Source: Mercurialis annua
Lineage: Eukaryota > Streptophyta > Magnoliopsida > Malpighiales > Euphorbiaceae
Direction of reading: 5' to 3'
Assembly: GCF_937616625.2 (NCBI RefSeq)
Contig: NC_065571.1
Location: 14,944,501 to 15,008,500, forward strand
Length of the DNA: 64,000 nt
Below are positions 44,895 to 56,474 of this stretch, piece after piece. Made by a program: the position numbers and the translations under genes. Position 1 is the first letter of the stretch. Each line of letters opens with the position of its first letter. The notes beneath the pieces were generated by a model. That model had not been told where the DNA came from and made no database searches. It was given only the letters and a program-made list of their open reading frames with translations.

Positions 44895-46148
44895 TACCTA
44901 AGTATTTTTCGCACGAATACATTTTGTAACATCCGGTTGATAGTAAAATCAAAATTTGGTTGCTAAAACACAAGAGAGTTTGAAAGTTGATAACCATTTT
45001 GTATAACCACAAAAAATTCCTAGGACTTTTAGAGTTATATGGCTGTTTTAGTTAAGGATTAGGAATTTAACGTTTTTAATCGTTTTTAGCATTTTGGCGG
45101 AAACCGAATTACGGGTTTGAGAGGAAATGAAGTGTTTTAAATGTTTGGCTAGTGTTTCATTGGTATCAAAGGCATTGATGATTTCAGTGCGAATAACATT
45201 ATTTACACAAATGTAAAATTAATTAATAATTAAAAATTTATTATATCTAATTAATTTTTGTTTTATTATTTGTTACAGAGTTCTCCATCATGAGTAACGG
45301 CAAATGATGAAGAAAGGAGGCGTATGACTTAAAGGTGGTGGTTGGGGAAGCAGCAGTAAACTGAAAGTGAAATTTGATTTGAAAATGTTACATCCAAAAT
45401 ACTAATTTCAAATAACCCTTTTTTCAAAGTATCTCAATAACCTTTTCAATTATTTTCCCTCCAAATTTTCAACTTGTAAATATTTTATAATTATTATTGA
45501 TATAGTTGATGGATTTTGTTATTTGAATATTCTACGGATATTTTAAAAAATAATTTGATGAAATCTAATTAACTTTTTTAATATTTTTCACCAATTTTCT
45601 ATTATATTTATACATTTCATAACAAATTTCTAACATAATTAATTTCCAAATTCTTCAACCTAAATATTTATAATTCTTTCAATTTAAAAATATTAACCTA
45701 GTTCTTCAATCTTATCTCCTTTAAAATCAACCCACCTCTAATTTCAAGTAAGTTTTATGTGATATGAATATTTTTTAAATATATTTAGAAATAACATGAT
45801 GAAATCTAATCAAAATAAACCAATTTAGATAATGTATAAATTTGTTAATTATAAGAATACCAATAATTTACAATTTTTTTGATAATAATAATAATAATTT
45901 GAGTGTTACGTCTAATTTTGTAGATTTAAAAGAGGACATTTAATCCGGGCTGAAAAAAATTTCTTACTGTTGGATGAATTTTTATCACATTCATTCAATC
46001 TGCGATTACTTTTAGTTGTTTTTGGTCTCTCGGTGTACTAAACACAAAATAACTTCAATTTTACTTAAATGTTAAGTCCTAATTAAAAAATTTAAAATAC
46101 ATAAAATTGAAAAATAGGATCATAATCAATAAAAGTTGAAAAGGTAAG

Positions 46149-46346
46149 CAGGGGCGGACCTATAGTGGGCAGTTGACCACCTTATTATTTCGATTCTTTG
46201 AAAAATATGAATATACACTTTAGTAGTATAGTTTTTCGGACTTAAAATTTATAGCACTGACCACCCTAAATTTTTAAATTTTTCCTTCTTATAAATATTT
46301 AGTACAATTTTGCCCACCTTATAATAAATTTCTAGGTCCGCCACTA
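46149..46346. mobile_element. hAT MITE (198 bp), unit 2
   Basis: Same ends and flanks (AAGGTAAG/AAGATAAG) as 43130-43327; it was copied by the tandem duplication. Confidence 0.88.
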
Positions 46347-46601
46347 AAGATAAGGTCTTTGGATATAATTAAGTCTAAACCTGCAAAACCCTAAAACCTT
46401 GCTATCCTACCACTACCAACTACCACCTATTTATTGAGTATTAACAATAGCTAAAACGACATTTCTTTTTAATAAAATGACCATATTACCCTACTTTTCC
46501 CTAACAAAGCCTCTAAGTCTTCTATAAATACTCATATACTCCTCCACCTAAGTCTCTCACAGTCTCACTATTTAATATTTCTACGATACTTTTTCGGAGA
46601 T

Positions 46602-46679
46602 TACAAGTCTGTAGGGGGGAAATGCGTTCCAGTTTTATTGATTGAATTCACCAAAGTATTTTCCCTCTACGGTCTTGTA
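46602..46679 (+). ncRNA. Damaged copy of the miRNA-like hairpin
   Basis: The 5' arm is intact (46602-46636) but the 3' arm has lost AACTGGAATG, leaving pairing only for the outer ~23 nt (46657-46679). Confidence 0.3.
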
Positions 46680-46932
46680 GCTCACGAAACTATTTCCAAT
46701 ATCCAGGAAGGTGAACCACTATGATGTGGGATGAATATTTTTTTTCTTATATTTCTACTGCTTGATGACCCCTAGAGCCTACTAACCCAACTAACTCTCT
46801 ATTAACTGATTTTACCCCAGCTGATCCTTTTGATACCTTATTTGTGCCATGAAGTTTATTATTTTTTTTTTCTATGATTTATTTGTTGCTTTTCTTATGC
46901 TATTTTTTTTATTTTTGCAGTGGTGATTTATA

Positions 46933-47316
46933 ATGAGCTCACCTGCTAGAAGCGAGAAGGACAGCGACGAAGCTAGAGAAGGTAACGATGGAGAAGATAA
47001 GAACGCCAAAAATATTTCTTCTTTCAAAAAAGAACCTTCTGGCAAACTTCCTCCTCCTCCTCGAGTTTCTTTGAAGGGGATCATATTCACATATTTTGCT
47101 ACTATCTCTCATACTCTTGCTCCTCTTAAGAAAGTGCGGAAGAAGGCGGATAACCCTTTTTTCCCCATTGGCCAAAAGAGGGAGGTTCTTTCTTCCGGGA
47201 GTAGGGTGAACATGGAGGATGATGTGCCTTCTATGAAAAGCCCCAAGAAGGACGTTCAAGTCAGCATGGTGGACATGCTGATTGGGAAATATGGAGCTAG
47301 CGTCAGTGCCAGTTAA
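46933..47316 (+). CDS. Hypothetical protein, 127 aa, no family recognised
   Basis: The ATG follows a TTTTTGCAG splice acceptor and a short leader. The product is charged: SEKDSDEAREGNDGED at the N-terminus, a basic middle (KKVRKKADNPFF), and VSMVDMLIGKYGASVSAS at the end. After the TAA the same frame stays open for about 35 more codons (LNVAMSIVRDSALPVEV), so the ORF may be a truncated remnant. No transmembrane segment, signal peptide or known domain is seen. The upstream TATA box and probable 5'-UTR intron support a transcription unit. It could be a captured host exon or a retroelement accessory ORF. Confidence 0.4.
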   Translation: MSSPARSEKDSDEAREGNDGEDKNAKNISSFKKEPSGKLPPPPRVSLKGIIFTYFATISHTLAPLKKVRKKADNPFFPIGQKREVLSSGSRVNMEDDVPSMKSPKKDVQVSMVDMLIGKYGASVSAS

Positions 47317-47691
47317 CTGAATGTGGCGATGAGTATCGTTCGAGACTCTGCCCTGCCTGTGGAGGTCCGCTATTTTAGCAAGAAAAAAAATGAGACCTTG
47401 CTAATGATATTCAAATGGCTCTAGTCAAAATAAGTATTTTACTTAGAATTTTTTTAACGTAATAGTGTCAAATCATTCAGTGTTTTCTTTCTCAGTGCCT
47501 CTTTGCCTTTAACAAATTATAATATTACGATTACCGACTTTTAAATTTTTGTAACCAAATTTTAGTTTTACCAGCAACAGAAGTCACTAAATGATTTTCG
47601 TTGAATTTTTGCTAGCGTGGACAATGGACATACTATTTTTAATGATATGGTAAAATTAGGAAGACACGTATTTTTTCATTGGCTACCTAAG

Positions 47692-47909
47692 CAGTGGCGG
47701 ACCTAGAAATATTTTATAAGGTGGTCAAAATTATATTGAAACTTTATAAGATAAGTAAAATTGACAACAAATAAATTTTAAGGTGGGCAAACTATATAAT
47801 TTAAGGTGACAAAATTATATTTTTCAATTTCATATCAACGTTTTTAAAGGGATTCAAAATTATAAGGTGGGCAGTTGCCCACCATACGCTCTTCCTAGAT
47901 CCGCCCCTG
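47692..47909. mobile_element. hAT MITE (218 bp), unit 2
   Basis: CAGTGGCGGACCTAG and, in reverse complement, CAGGGGCGGATCTAGG. 8-bp duplication TACCTAAG at 47684-47691 and 47910-47917. Cleaner TIRs than the unit-1 copy. Confidence 0.92.
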
Positions 47910-48264
47910 TACCTAAGTATTTTTCGCACGAATACATTTTGTAACATCCGGTTGATAGTAAAATCAAAATTTGGTTGCTAAAACACAAGAGAGTTTGAAA
48001 GTTGATAACCATTTTGTATAACCACAAAAAATTCCTAGGACTTTTCTTTATCGTAGTGTTAATCACAATAACATTGTTGTAAAACTCTATTTCGCTTTTA
48101 ACTAAGTTGTTTATTGATTTTGAATTGACTGTCTTTCATCACCTGTTAATCACCGGATGTGATTCAGAAAATGCAGGTCTTATCAGAAATGTAAAGGCTT
48201 ATTTGCATAGTTTGGCACTACAAACTTTCTTAGCAAAAAGTGTTCTTAATGGTATATTTGAAAT

Positions 48265-48553
48265 GCTTAAATGCATCAAAAATTACGAACTTTCGATATT
48301 TAACATAAATTTTTAATTTTGGCAAAAAAAAAATACATGAACTTTCAAATTTTTGCAATTAAAACATCGACCACCATTTGGGATGTAAAACGGCACCGAT
48401 TTAAACGTAAAACGACAACATTTTTCAAAGAAAACGTAAGTGTGGTCTTAATTGCAAAAATTGGAAAGTTCGTGTATATTTTTGCCAAAATTAAAAATTT
48501 ACGTTAAATATGCAAAACACGCGAAAGATGGTGATTTTTAATGTATTTAAGCC
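48265..48553. mobile_element. MULE-like MITE (289 bp)
   Basis: Inverted ends of ~100 bp (GCTTAAATGCAT, TAAATTTTTAATTTTGGCAA, AATTTTTGCAATTAA). Exact 10-bp duplication TATTTGAAAT at 48255-48264 and 48554-48563. It may have interrupted a small frame (48107-48264). Confidence 0.85.
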
Positions 48554-48720
48554 TATTTGAAATGATACAGTACCACATTTTTGCATAGGCATAATTGCAC
48601 TACCAAAGTTTGAACTCTCTGTAATTTGCTAATTCTGTATGATTTTTTTTCGCTAAATCAATTGTTGAACTTTAAAAAGTTATGCGAATGTAGTGCTTAT
48701 CATTGATTTAACTTCATAAA

Positions 48721-49255
48721 ATGCTGAACTTTAAAAAGTTATGTGAACCACAGTTTTTAAAGGCAATAGATACCCAATTCTATTATCCAGCTTATGCTAG
48801 TCCTCTTCAAAGTCTGGTTGAAATCTCTATTCTGAATGTAGAAAATTATTTCTTCCCTATCATGTCTGTATTTATAAATTTAAAATATGCATCGGATGAG
48901 TTTATTGATAAGCAATTATCATACTCTTTTGGTATGATATTTAAAATATTATTAAGCAAAATGCATCATGGTTTCGGACCCTTAAACTTGCTTTCCAAGA
49001 AAAGAAACGTTCTTCGTATTTTATTCGTTCCATTTAGCTTTCTGGTCGGTTATTATGATATTTGATCTTCTTGTTGGATTATCATTAAGTGGTGGGATCG
49101 CGGAAGCGTTTTATAATTATTCGAATGAGAGTTCTTTTTGGATATTTTACTTGATTGGGTTTTTGTTGTTCAGTAAAGAATATGGTCTCAGCTACTGTAT
49201 AGTGTTTATTTGTATTACCATTATAGTGAGATTTGCTCTGTTGATGATGAATTAA
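48721..49255 (+). CDS. Unidentified overlapping frames, hydrophobic C-terminus
   Basis: Two frames, 48721-49065 (114 codons) and 49055-49255 (66 codons), overlap by a few bases and could be one frameshifted product. The first has LQSLVEISILNVENYFFPI; the second has two likely membrane segments (FWIFYLIGFLLF and CIVFICITIIV). I recognise no family. The region is AT-rich and may be non-coding. Confidence 0.25.
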
Positions 49256-49760
49256 GCTTTGCAGAGCCATGATCTCATTCAATCTTTCATTGTCTGTAAT
49301 GCTTGCAAGTATGTATGCAATTCTTGTTTGATGAAATGAAACTACAACAGTTTTGTTTAGTGATTTGTAGGGGTGTGAACTAAATTATCCTTACTGAATT
49401 AACCAAATTATTTTAGCTCTTTGACTAAATTTTAAACTGAATTACTAAGATTTTAAACATTTAAAAATAGATACTTTGAAAAAGATGTTTAATGTGTATG
49501 TTGCAATCAACTGGGATGATGTTGATAGGCTAATGTTTGGGTTTTCCAGGGAAGGTGGTGAACTAATGGTGATGATCATGTATACCACAGACAAAATAAC
49601 ACACAGTAAGATCACATGCAATGCGAGTCAAAAATCTATTTTAACCAAGACTCAGCCTTTACTCAACAAAAATGTTAAGTGCAATGCACATAATTTAATT
49701 CAACAAGGAATTGGATGAAGATCATAGTAATTCTAAAATTTTCTTTTCTAGAGGCTGTAT
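49256..49760. other. AT-rich gap, no supported gene
   Basis: An 80-codon frame at 49476-49718 has no recognisable content and low coding character. Confidence 0.35.
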
Positions 49761-49764
49761 AATT

Positions 49765-49875
49765 GGCCACTGATACAATGAAAAGGATGAAGATCACTCG
49801 AAATTTAAGACTCGGAAAACCTCCCTCCCAGTGATCAACTTGCCAGTATTTTCCAACTTTTGTAGCTGCATAAAT
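49765..49875 (-). pseudogene. FBD exon fragment with internal deletion
   Basis: Contains both ends of the FBD exon (GATACAATGAAAAGGATGAA and GACTCGGAAAACCTCCCTCC) with the middle deleted, plus the CTGCATAAATT acceptor region. Lies inside the inverted segment. Confidence 0.55.
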
Positions 49876-49959
49876 TGAACAAGTTAATCAAATCAAGTTT
49901 GTTTAATTAAATCAAGAGCAATTGTAATGTTTAGGGGCTTAAATATTTGTACAGTTACC

Positions 49960-50105
49960 GAACTATAGCTTTTTTACGATACGGGTAAATTATAAAAAAA
50001 TATAAAATGATTACGGAACTATAGTTTTCTACAAAATGGTTATACAAAGTTATAAAACAGTTACTACTTACTTAGCCAACTGATTTTGACACAGCTTGTT
50101 GATGT
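49960..50105 (-). repeat. Repeat matching the LINE's pre-insertion site
   Basis: In reverse complement it aligns to 24508-24603 and then, without a gap, to the reverse complement of 52736-52690, i.e. to the empty site of the LINE (AACTATARTTCCRTWATCAT). Confidence 0.6.
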
Positions 50106-50233
50106 AAAGTACGCATAAAAAGTACACGTATTTTTTAATGTTTTAATTTTAGTACAAAAGTTAAAATAATTTAATATTTAATATTTATAAATTAAAATTT
50201 AGAAAAAAAATTGGGAGAATTTTCTCTCTATGT

Positions 50234-50313
50234 TGTGCATGGAATCAAGGTTGATTCCATGCACAGATAATTAAAGTGACTCGCGGATTATTTCTGCGAG
50301 TCACTTTAATTAT
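50234..50313. repeat. Two consecutive perfect hairpins
   Basis: 50234-50265: 15-bp arms (TGTGCATGGAATCAA and its complement) with a 2-nt centre. 50267-50313: 18-bp perfect arms (ATAATTAAAGTGACTCGC) around an 11-nt loop. Related words (TGCGGGTTACAC, TGCGAGTTGC) follow to 50370. Another case of palindromic words. Confidence 0.85.
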
Positions 50314-50499
50314 GTGACTGGTCTCTTTTGCGGGTTACACTAACTTGTAAAACAATTCTGCGAGTTGCATAGGGTTTTTGGCATAAAATGAATTTTTTTT
50401 CTCAAGTTTAAGCTAAAGTGGAAAATTATGTTAATTTGTGGGTTAATAGGACATTAATCCCCATTTTTGTTTAGAACATGCCGCTACGATGATGTTATA

Positions 50500-50778
50500 C
50501 TCTCTCCGTCTCAATAGAGTTGTCCATTTTGAGAAATTTTTTTGTCCAAAAACTCTTATCCATTTTTAGAAAATAACAACTTTTACACTCAATTTTCCTA
50601 TATTATCCCTATTTAAAATTCACTAATGAGTAAATTAAAAGTAAATTGCAAGTGGATCCTATATTAAATAAGGGTATGACCAAAAAATAAAAAAAAAATT
50701 ATAAAAACCATAAAAATAATTGATTTTCTTAAACTGTGTGATAAAGGCAAAATGGACAACTCTATTGGAACGGGGGAG
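50500..50778. mobile_element. Stowaway-type (Tc1/Mariner) MITE (279 bp)
   Basis: TIRs CTCTCTCCGTCTCAATAGAG and, in reverse complement, CTCCCCCGTTCCAATAGAG, extending through TTGTCCATTTTG. TA target duplication at 50498-50499 and 50779-50780. Confidence 0.93.
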
Positions 50779-50786
50779 TACAATGT

Positions 50787-51120
50787 TTTAGGGTTTTGTA
50801 GGTTTTATGCCATACATGGTATCCAAATTATATATTTTATTTCAAATTGGTACTTTTAACTTATTTAGGCTTAATTGCATAGAAATATCTTACCTTTTTG
50901 ACTTTTATCGTTTATGATCCTATTTTTAAAAATCTTTAATTTTAACATATTTTTCAATTTTCAATTATTATGACTCAATATTTAATAAAATTGGAGTTAT
51001 TATTATTTTTAGTGTGCTAGTGACTGAAAAACAGCTAAAAACCCTCATTTGATACGCAATAGAGAGTTGAAATGCTAATGTAAAACAAATAGAACTTTAA
51101 ACGTCGCAATAGAAAAGTTC
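50787..51120 (-). repeat. Repeat R, partial copy without MITE
   Basis: Reverse complement matches 20787-21020 (TTTTAGGGTTTNGTAG, GGCTTAATT, GACTTTTAT). The MITE target site at 50889-50896 is unoccupied. Confidence 0.65.
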
Positions 51121-51299
51121 ATAAGTTCATACGTTGCTGATATAAAATTTTCATAAAATAAAGTATAAATATTTGTTACTACCTATATGCTAGAATGCAA
51201 AAAGAACAACACTTGTATTATTAATATACCCAACTTGGACTCTAATGGAAGCTTATTTAAAATTTGTTGTATATACTTTAGAAGTATAATTAAAATTGG

Positions 51300-51455
51300 T
51301 AATAATAGGTCTGCCCATCACCAGGAGGTCCAGAATTAATTTATCCAAATTAATGGTTTTTTCTAGAAAAATCGCTACCATTATGGTCTAGACTAAACCA
51401 GACAGTTTTGTGGATTTTAGGCAAGCCAAATCTAGACTGTATTCCCTACAACCAT
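51300..51455 (-). pseudogene. FBD exon fragment
   Basis: Diverged copy: AATTAATTTATCCAAATTAATG, TTTTTTCTAGAAAAATCGC and AGGCAAGCCAAATCTAGACTG align to the FBD exon. No open frame. Confidence 0.45.
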
Positions 51456-51945
51456 AACTTTATAAAATTATTTTTAAAAAATATAAAATTTAAGTAAAAA
51501 AATCAGAAATATCAAGATAAATTTTGTCTTCAAAAGTTTGGACTTTAGTGTCACTAGGATTTCTCCCATAACGGAATATGTTTGCAATATTTATGAAATA
51601 GTAGTGATTTGCATTTGCTTTGAACTAAACCAAACTGATTTCTTTTTTCAAATCATGTCAGAATAAGTTGATTTAGATAATTTTTTTCAATTTGATTTAA
51701 TTTTTATATTTTGATTTATATTAGATTTAACCGAATTTTAAATGGTCGAGACACAATAAAACTGATCGAAACATTAAACTTATTACATTGTCAAACCAAA
51801 AGTAGCCGATTTTGTTGGTCTTTTTCATTTTTTTTAATAGATCGGATTGTATACACTTCTATCGCTCTAAATCCATTGCCAACAAATGAACTAATAAGCT
51901 TAGGAGGAAAAAATAATCCACTAATGCAACATTGAAAATATATAA

Positions 51946-52097
51946 GTTATAGACCTATCACTCAAAGTCTCCTATCTTTAGTCTCTTTTGCAATTGCACC
52001 CTGGTGTATAAATTTTTCAATTTTATTCCATTTTGCCTTTTTGTGTTTAATTGTACTCTAAAACATTAAATTGACATCTTTATTAATTGTTGGCTAA
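51946..52097. repeat. Half of a MULE-like TIR
   Basis: GACCTATCACTCAAAGTCTC, then TTTGCAATTGCACCCTGG and ACATTAAATTGACATCTTT, resembles the left TIR of 8273-9382. No right partner was found. Confidence 0.4.
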
Positions 52098-52722
52098 AGG
52101 CCTTACCCATTATCCCTAGTTTTGATGATAATTAAAACCCACTAATTTTATTCGTCCAAAGTGTTATAAGGCCCATGTTTTAGAAGAATCTTAAAGGTTT
52201 CTTATTACTCAAGAAAAATGAATGGTGGGTATTTTGGTCATTAAGCTAAGGAGCCCACTCAGCCTACGCGCGCCCAGGCTGGAACCGTACTACTATCAAG
52301 CTGAGACGCTAACAAACAAGAGCAGTTATGTACTACTGTCTCACCAACAAACAGATTATTCACAAACTGAGTGGTCACCTCAGCTTAAGGATGCTCCTCC
52401 ATTTGTCATCTTATATCCCTTCACTTTATCAGTTTTGTTCAAGAGGCTCTTATCTTAAAATTATTTACGTTTGGGTGCCTGTATTTGGCAAAATTCTAAT
52501 TTTCAGATCCTTTTGAGGAACTGAAGGAACAAAAAATTTATAAGTAGAAGGACTGTAAAAAACTAAAAAAAGGCCTTAAAATCAAAAATTATATAAGTAC
52601 ACGGACCGGAAGAACAAAAGATAGTATAAAAGTTTCTTGAATAAAAATGATATAATACAAGATATTGTATATTATTTTAGCCTTTTTTATAATACTGGTA
52701 AATTATAGAAAATTATAAAATG
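52098..52722. other. Possible LTR fragment and AT-rich sequence
   Basis: TGTTGGCTAAAGGCCTTACC followed by TTTTGATGATAAT resembles the start of a Copia LTR. No second LTR, primer site or duplication found. No gene recognised. Confidence 0.3.
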
Positions 52723-52736
52723 ATAATGGAATTATA
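52723..52736. repeat. LINE target-site duplication, 3' copy
   Basis: Reverse complement of 24590-24603 (14 bp, exact). It is followed, in the LINE sense, by the unique flank. Confidence 0.85.
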
Positions 52737-52810
52737 TTTTTTTTTGGATAAATGATAAGTAGATTAGCGCACTCACAAACTGTGGGTGGCAAAAGAGACA
52801 AAGAAACAAA

Positions 52811-55800
52811 CTAAGAAAAATTATAGAAAAAATCTATAGTTCGAAAAACATCATTCCCGTTGAAAAGAAAGCTTGGATTCTTTGCACGGTAAAAATCGAC
52901 TGACTTGCAAATTGTCTTGAATATCAAGTTATTTAGATCTTCCGCCTCGTCGTTGAATACTCTCTTGTTTCTAATGCCAAACTCCGAAGAACCAAAACAA
53001 CTTCCAAAGAGAACGATATCTGCCCGAAGCCAAGGAAATCCAATACAAGAAGAAATTCTCAATTGAGTTTGGGGCAACCCAACTAATGTTACACTTCAGC
53101 AGAATAGTAGACCAGAAGGACCAAGCGTAGCTACAATGAAGGACGATGTAGGGGTGAGCAAAGTTTTGAAAAAACCGACCAAACCGACCGAACCGATGAA
53201 TTTCGGTCGGTTTGGTTCGGTGATAAATTTTCATTCGGTCGGTTCGGTTAAAAAAATATAAATTTTCGGTTATCGGTTAACGGTTCGGTTAAGAATCTAA
53301 AATTTACACTTTAACCGAACCGACCGAATACTTATAATTTTGAATGCTTATTATGAAAAGTAGGGTGATATTTTTTGAATTTAATTCTTGCTATGGTATG
53401 TTGTTTGGATTTGTGAGAAAATGCTTGATTTCTTTCTAATTTTTATAGAATTCAATTATTTGAATTTGTGAAAAAAATTAATTGATCTTTAAAGCATATG
53501 TAATTGAAAAAGCCCATAAAAGCCCATAAATAGCCCATTTAACCGAACCGACCGAACCGACCGAAAATATATTCGGTCGAAACAGATTCGGTTAATGTTC
53601 TTTGTTCGGTCGGTTCGGTCAAAAATATTACAACATTCGGTTTGGTCGGTTTGGCCATTTTCGGATCGGTTTTGACCGAACCGACCGAATGCTCACCCCT
53701 AGGACGATGTGAATTGCGGTTTCGTCGAAGTTACAGTGTGAGCATCCCCCTTGGTTTTCATTAAGGATTCCACGCCTTATCAATAAAGAATTGGATGAGA
53801 TACGGTCCCGAGTCAACAACCAAACGTAAAACTGAATTCGAGGGGGTATATGTTCCTTCCAAATCGCCGGAGCAAGAAAAGAAGTTTCTGTCCGATTCTG
53901 AACAGTAGAAGAGGAGAAAAGCATTGACATTGTTGCTGATGTGTACTTACCAGAATGGAGCAAGCTGAAGTCATCTGGAACGCTGATCATGAGATGCGAC
54001 GGCAGCAGCTCTAACAACGACGCAAATCTCTCCTGCTCTCCAATGCTGAGGCGCCTGGACCAGCAGAAATGACTGAAACTCTGAGTTTGATGATTAAACA
54101 TTGAGGCAACATTGATATCCTGGTTTCTACTTAGACGATAGAGATCTGGAAATAAATCAATAAGAGGAGTTTGTAACCATCTATCTTTCCAGAATCGCGC
54201 TTGGTTCCCGTCTCCAAGCGAAATAGAAACAGAATTCATGAAAGTGTTCCAAACAGCCCTATCCTTTACACAAAGCTTATAGATTCCTTTCCAAGTGTGA
54301 GAAAGAATGTTTACGTTAACTGTTTCGATATTAGACCAAGATGATAAGGTGGAGCTATTCGAGACTACCGCAAACCAGAGCGATTGTTTGTCGCAAACCA
54401 TCAATTTCCAAATCCATTTCAAAAGCAAACTAATGTTTTTATTTCGGATAGGGGTGATATTAAGACCCCCGGCACTGAACGGTGTGCAAACGTCTGTCCA
54501 ACCAACTTTGCTAAAGCCTGGACTATCAACTCTCCCATTCCAAAGAAATCTACGCATTACACGTTCTAGGACAGCCCCTACGGCTTGAGGAATACGCAGA
54601 GACCCAAGAAAATAAACCGGCAGACTGCATAAGACCGATTTAACAAGAATAAGTCGCCCTGCAGGGGACAAAAGATTGCCTCTCCACGAAGTCAGTTGAC
54701 TAGTGAAATTATTAATAACCGGATCCCAAAGCCTTGGACCAACCGTTCTGTCAGATAACGGAAGCCCCAAATATGTAATCGGTAGCGCTTCAACTTTACA
54801 CTTCAGAATTTCTGACGCTCGAGCAAGGGAATGAGTGTCAACGTTGATGCCGATTATGGAAGATTTTCGATAATTAATCTTCAAGCCTGAGATGACTTCA
54901 AAGCATCTCAAAATGCGCAATAAATTCTCAATCATAAGCATATCATTGGGAACAAAGAGAAGAGTGTCATCTGCAAACTGCAGGATAGAGACAGGGTCAT
55001 TTAAACCATCAACGCACACGCCGGAAAGCAGCCCCAAATCTGCCGATTTTGCCAAAATTGCTCTAAGACTTTCCACCGCTAAGACAAAGAGCATTGGAGA
55101 GATCAGATCACCCTGACGAACTCCTCTCCCCATGAAGAAATTATCTGTTGGGCTACCATTGAGTAAAACGGAGAGCTGGGCTGAATCAAAGCAGGAGGTA
55201 ATCCAGCTAATCCATTTTGAGTCAAAGTTCATTCTGCTCAAAGTTTTCAAAATAAAATTCCAGGATATCGTGTCAAATGCTTTTTTGAAATCCAATTTAA
55301 TTAGAAAAGCTTGTTCTCTCCGACGTTTAACCAGATGAATGATCTCCGAAGCGATCATATGGCAATCATGGATACTTCTCCCTTTAATAAACCCAAATTG
55401 GTTCTCCGAAATAACCGAAGGTAAGAGAGGAGCCAAACGGTTAGCTAGCACTTTTGAAATAATTTTGAATACTCCGTTAATCAAGCTGATCGGTCTAAAA
55501 TCCTTAATATCCGAGGCACCTTTAAATTTCGGCAACAACACTAAAAATGTCGTATTTAAACCCACAGGAAAAGAAGCTGAGCGAAAAAATTCCTGAAATA
55601 AAATAATAAAATCTTGCTTTAGAATTTTACACGCCTTTTTGTAAAAAAAATTATTGAAGCCATCCGGACCCGGAGCTTTGTTGTCGTCACAACTCAATAA
55701 GGTAGCAAGAATTTCCTCTTCCGAAAATTGGGCTGAAAGGAATGAAGCTTGGTCATCTGCTAACATACGGATAGGGAGGGAATCAAGGGAGAAGCTGATA

Positions 55801-56474
55801 TAAGGTTGCTGCGCAAATAATTCTTTATAAAAAGAATGAACCTTCTGCTGAATAACTCTTGGGGAGCTATAGTAGATACCGTTAATGCATATATCAGAGA
55901 TTGCATTACTGTGGGAGTGCATTGAAGCTATAGTATGAAAATATTTCGTATTCCTGTCCCCGTGAAGATTCCAATTAAGTCTAGATTTTTATTTCCATAG
56001 GGATTAAAGATGCTTTGAAACCTGCTCGAACTCAGAGTAAAGGCTGCCCAGTCTAGTCATATCGTCTTCCTCAAGGTTTGCAAAATCTGATTTAGCTTCA
56101 ATTGCCGAAATGTCAGACTTAACTCCTTCTAACTTCACATTTAAGTCGCCAAAAATATCACGGTTCCATGTCTTAATCGCAATCCTAAGCTCCCGAAGCT
56201 TAACCACAAGGTTAGCGTTGGGCAGCCTATGCGCGATAGAAATCCAGGAAGAATCAACAAAGCCGCTGAAATCTTTATGAGACCACCATGCATTAATCGA
56301 TTTGAACGGCTTTGGGCCCCAGTTCCTTGGCAAATCCGAGATGAACAGGATAAGTATGTGATCAGAAAATGATTTCGGAAGCGCCCGTAGCACGCAATTC
56401 GGCCAAGCAGTAAAGGCCGAGGGAGACAGGAAACACCTATCTATCTTAGAACGAGCTATTCTGTTTTGCCAAGT
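52811..56474 (-). pseudogene. LINE ORF2: endonuclease C-term, reverse transcriptase, zinc region
   Basis: Begins TWQNRIARSKIDRC and KSFSDHILILF (catalytic SDH). Two in-frame stops lie near 56006 and 55988. The RT follows: APGPDGFNNFFYKKA, FRPISLINGVFKIISKVLAN, LIKLDFKKAFDTISW, GVRQGDLISPMLFVLA and catalytic QFADDTLLF. A CCHC-like zf-RVT region (GGCSHCNFDETAIHIVL) is split by a hAT MITE at 53149-53701 and resumes with HCSYAWSFWSTILL, ending TAA at about 52811. The RT itself is open from 55922 to the MITE. It nicks DNA and primes reverse transcription at the target. Confidence 0.93.
53149..53701. mobile_element. hAT-type MITE (553 bp) in LINE ORF2
   Basis: TIR TAGGGGTGAGCA and its complement; exact 8-bp duplication GGACGATG at 53141-53148 and 53702-53709. 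Both subterminal regions are arrays of (C)CGACCGAACCG words and their complements (TTCGGTCGGTTCGG). Confidence 0.93.

Larger units (their letters stand above)
42071..45028 (+). repeat. Tandem duplication, unit 1
   Basis: About 96-98% identical to 45157-48045 by eye. It contains repeat R, a 198-bp hAT MITE, a TATA box, a hairpin, an ORF and a second hAT MITE in the same order. A 128-bp spacer (45029-45156) between the units is homologous to the LTR/R junction around 21900-22050. Confidence 0.92.
45157..48045 (+). repeat. Tandem duplication, unit 2
   Basis: Copy of unit 1. Notable differences: a ~70-bp deletion near 45965, loss of 10 nt in the hairpin 3' arm near 46656, and an intact ORF. At its start it reads TGGTATCAAAGGCATTG, which resembles a decayed tRNA-Met primer site, so R may derive from an LTR element. 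Confidence 0.92.
52737..56474 (-). mobile_element. LINE, 3' part (rest of the 24604 element)
   Basis: From ACTTG at 56474-56470 the minus strand continues the endonuclease, then reverse transcriptase and the C-terminal region, and ends in a short 3' UTR and poly(A) (nine T at 52737-52745 on the plus strand). Together with 24604-26771 it makes one full-length LINE. Confidence 0.92.

Noticed and set aside
54307..55596. Plus-strand frames across the LINE reverse transcriptase
   Set aside because: Antisense shadows of the clearly coding minus strand.
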